A stretch of DNA of 64,000 nucleotides. Source: Kaistella flava (ex Peng et al. 2021) (GTDB lineage Bacteria; Bacteroidota; Bacteroidia; Flavobacteriales; Weeksellaceae). A model generated the notes under the pieces. The model did no database searches. It saw only the letters and a list, made by a program, of their open reading frames with translations, and was not told where the DNA came from. The stretch is from contig NZ_CP040442.1 of assembly GCF_015191005.1 (NCBI RefSeq), positions 1,860,001 to 1,924,000 on the forward strand. Direction: 5' to 3'. The translations under genes were made by a program, and so were the position numbers. The stretch's first letter is position 1. Each line of letters opens with the position of its first letter. Of this stretch, positions 63,156 to 64,000 are shown piece after piece.

Positions 63156-63929
63156 TTATTTAACTAAAACTTTCTTCGAAGTAGAACCAGCTGCTGATTT
63201 CAAATTAACGATATAAAAACCGCTATTCAATTGAAAACTAGTATCGGATTTCGCATTTACAGATTTCACTAAAGAACCATTTGCCGTATAAACATCAATC
63301 TGGGTAGCTGATTTTAAATTATTTACAAAAACTTGATTTCCACTTGCAAATACGTTTGAGGTTGATTTAGTAACTGCAGCAGTTGCTAAAGTTGCAGTAG
63401 TTCCTACATTAGTAGCAGTAATCTGATAAACATTCATTGCCTGATCAGCTGCGATATAAATTCTTGTTGCTGAACCTGTATAAGTTGTCGTCGCAACCTG
63501 ACCTACTGTAGAATCATTATAAAGGAAAGACTTAATAACAGATGTACCGTTGGTTACATAAAGAGTACGGTCACCGCCACCTCCATTCTTGTACCAAATG
63601 GTGATGGTTGAATTCCCATTTACATCAAAATACATCGCTCTTTGAGTTGGCATCGCAAAATCTGTAGTTCCACCTGCATAACTTCCGCCGTTAAATTTTA
63701 ATCTTTTAGTAAAAGAATATCCATCGAAAGTTGCTGTATTGTTTTCCACAGCTCCCATCGTTGTGGTAGTTCCTGTAATAAATCCCAAGTTGTTCACTAC
63801 GGTTGGCGCAGCATAACCACCACTTACTGGCCATTCTGCATTACTGAAGTTCCAAGTCGTAGTTTGAGCATTCACGAACGCTGATGAAACCAACAGCGCG
63901 GTTAATAAAGAAAGTAATTTTTTTCTCAT
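63156..63929 (-). CDS. T9SS-secreted protein of unknown function in the pectin regulon
   Basis: 257 residues. Signal peptide (ends SAFVNAQ, about 21), then one beta domain (about 24-175) with TFDGYSFTKRLKFNGG, MYFDVNGNSTITIWYKN and TRIYIAADQAMNVYQI, and a short T9SS type A tail (from about 190 to SKKVLVK). The FDGYSFTKRLK segment parallels YDGLTLTKRLK in the last domain of PL1, so the domain is shared. Its build resembles a carbohydrate-binding module; no catalytic pattern is seen. A LacI-type operator with -7 box precedes it at 63975. Confidence 0.82.
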   Translation of the reverse strand: MRKKLLSLLTALLVSSAFVNAQTTTWNFSNAEWPVSGGYAAPTVVNNLGFITGTTTTMGAVENNTATFDGYSFTKRLKFNGGSYAGGTTDFAMPTQRAMYFDVNGNSTITIWYKNGGGGDRTLYVTNGTSVIKSFLYNDSTVGQVATTTYTGSATRIYIAADQAMNVYQITATNVGTTATLATAAVTKSTSNVFASGNQVFVNNLKSATQIDVYTANGSLVKSVNAKSDTSFQLNSGFYIVNLKSAAGSTSKKVLVK

Positions 63930-63974
63930 GATTTAAAAATTTTAAGTTAATGATTTATATTATTTTACGATTAT

Positions 63975-63996
63975 TGCAATCGATTACACAAATGTA
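63975..63996 (-). promoter_or_regulatory. LacI-type operator and -7 box of the T9SS protein gene
   Basis: Minus strand: TACATTTG (63989-63996) followed directly by TGTAATCGATTGCA (63975-63988), a perfect match to the LacI-family consensus. It lies 46 bp before the start codon. Confidence 0.75.
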
Positions 63997-64000
63997 TAAT

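Noticed and set aside
1..64000. CRISPR arrays and rRNA genes
   Set aside because: No regularly spaced repeat-spacer arrays and no rRNA-like sequence were seen; the 13-bp phased repeats are operators.

Overview
The window reads as chromosomal DNA of a Bacteroidota, class Flavobacteriia, probably Weeksellaceae (Chryseobacterium/Kaistella-like). The reasons are: AT-rich sequence; promoters with the Bacteroidota -7 box TAnnTTTG; a SusC/SusD pair; several secreted enzymes ending in type IX secretion (T9SS) sorting domains (motif YPNP); and core proteins that resemble that family. No species name can be supported from sequence alone.

Layout. 1-17.6 kb is mostly housekeeping: the end of an unidentified gene, a MarC-family membrane protein, DUF488, DUF2945, LysR with a YeiH-type permease, a ClC channel, a nitric-oxide/iron-sulfur repair group (RIC, Rrf2 regulator, small membrane protein), Lrp, TamB divergent from TsaD, RsmE, TrmH, a type I asparaginase and tRNA-Ser(GGA). 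Several copies of an inverted-repeat family with CCGCAAAAG tips lie between these genes.

17.7-53.3 kb looks like a genomic island. The last bases of tRNA-Ser plus the next few (15 bp, CCATCCTCTCTACAA) recur exactly at 53,280-53,294. Next to the tRNA are a decayed helicase/methylase gene of mobile-element type and the C-terminal half of a tyrosine integrase. An IS3-family element follows. The payload is a complete alginate utilisation locus: lyases of families PL6 (three genes), PL7 (two), PL17 and one heparinase II/III (PL39-like) lyase; SusC, SusD and a PKD surface protein; KdgF; an SDR reductase; KDG kinase; KDPG aldolase; an MFS transporter; YhcH; and a FadR-type GntR regulator. Together they would cut alginate outside the cell, import oligomers, release unsaturated uronate, convert it through DEH and KDG to KDPG, and split that to pyruvate and glyceraldehyde-3-phosphate. 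Seven operators built from 12-bp TTGGTAAACCAA-like units spaced 13 bp apart sit at the promoters, mostly touching the -7 box, so the GntR protein is predicted to repress the island. One PL6 gene is split by an IS21-family element, and a sugar isomerase gene at the head of one operon is truncated.

53.4-64 kb is a pectin locus: GH28, CE12-type acetylesterase, CE8, GH105, DUF4861 and an alpha/beta hydrolase on the minus strand, then a PL1 pectate lyase (+) and a T9SS protein (-). Its promoters carry a different operator, a LacI-family palindrome (TGCAATCGATTACA type) directly after the -7 box. No LacI-type gene is in the window.
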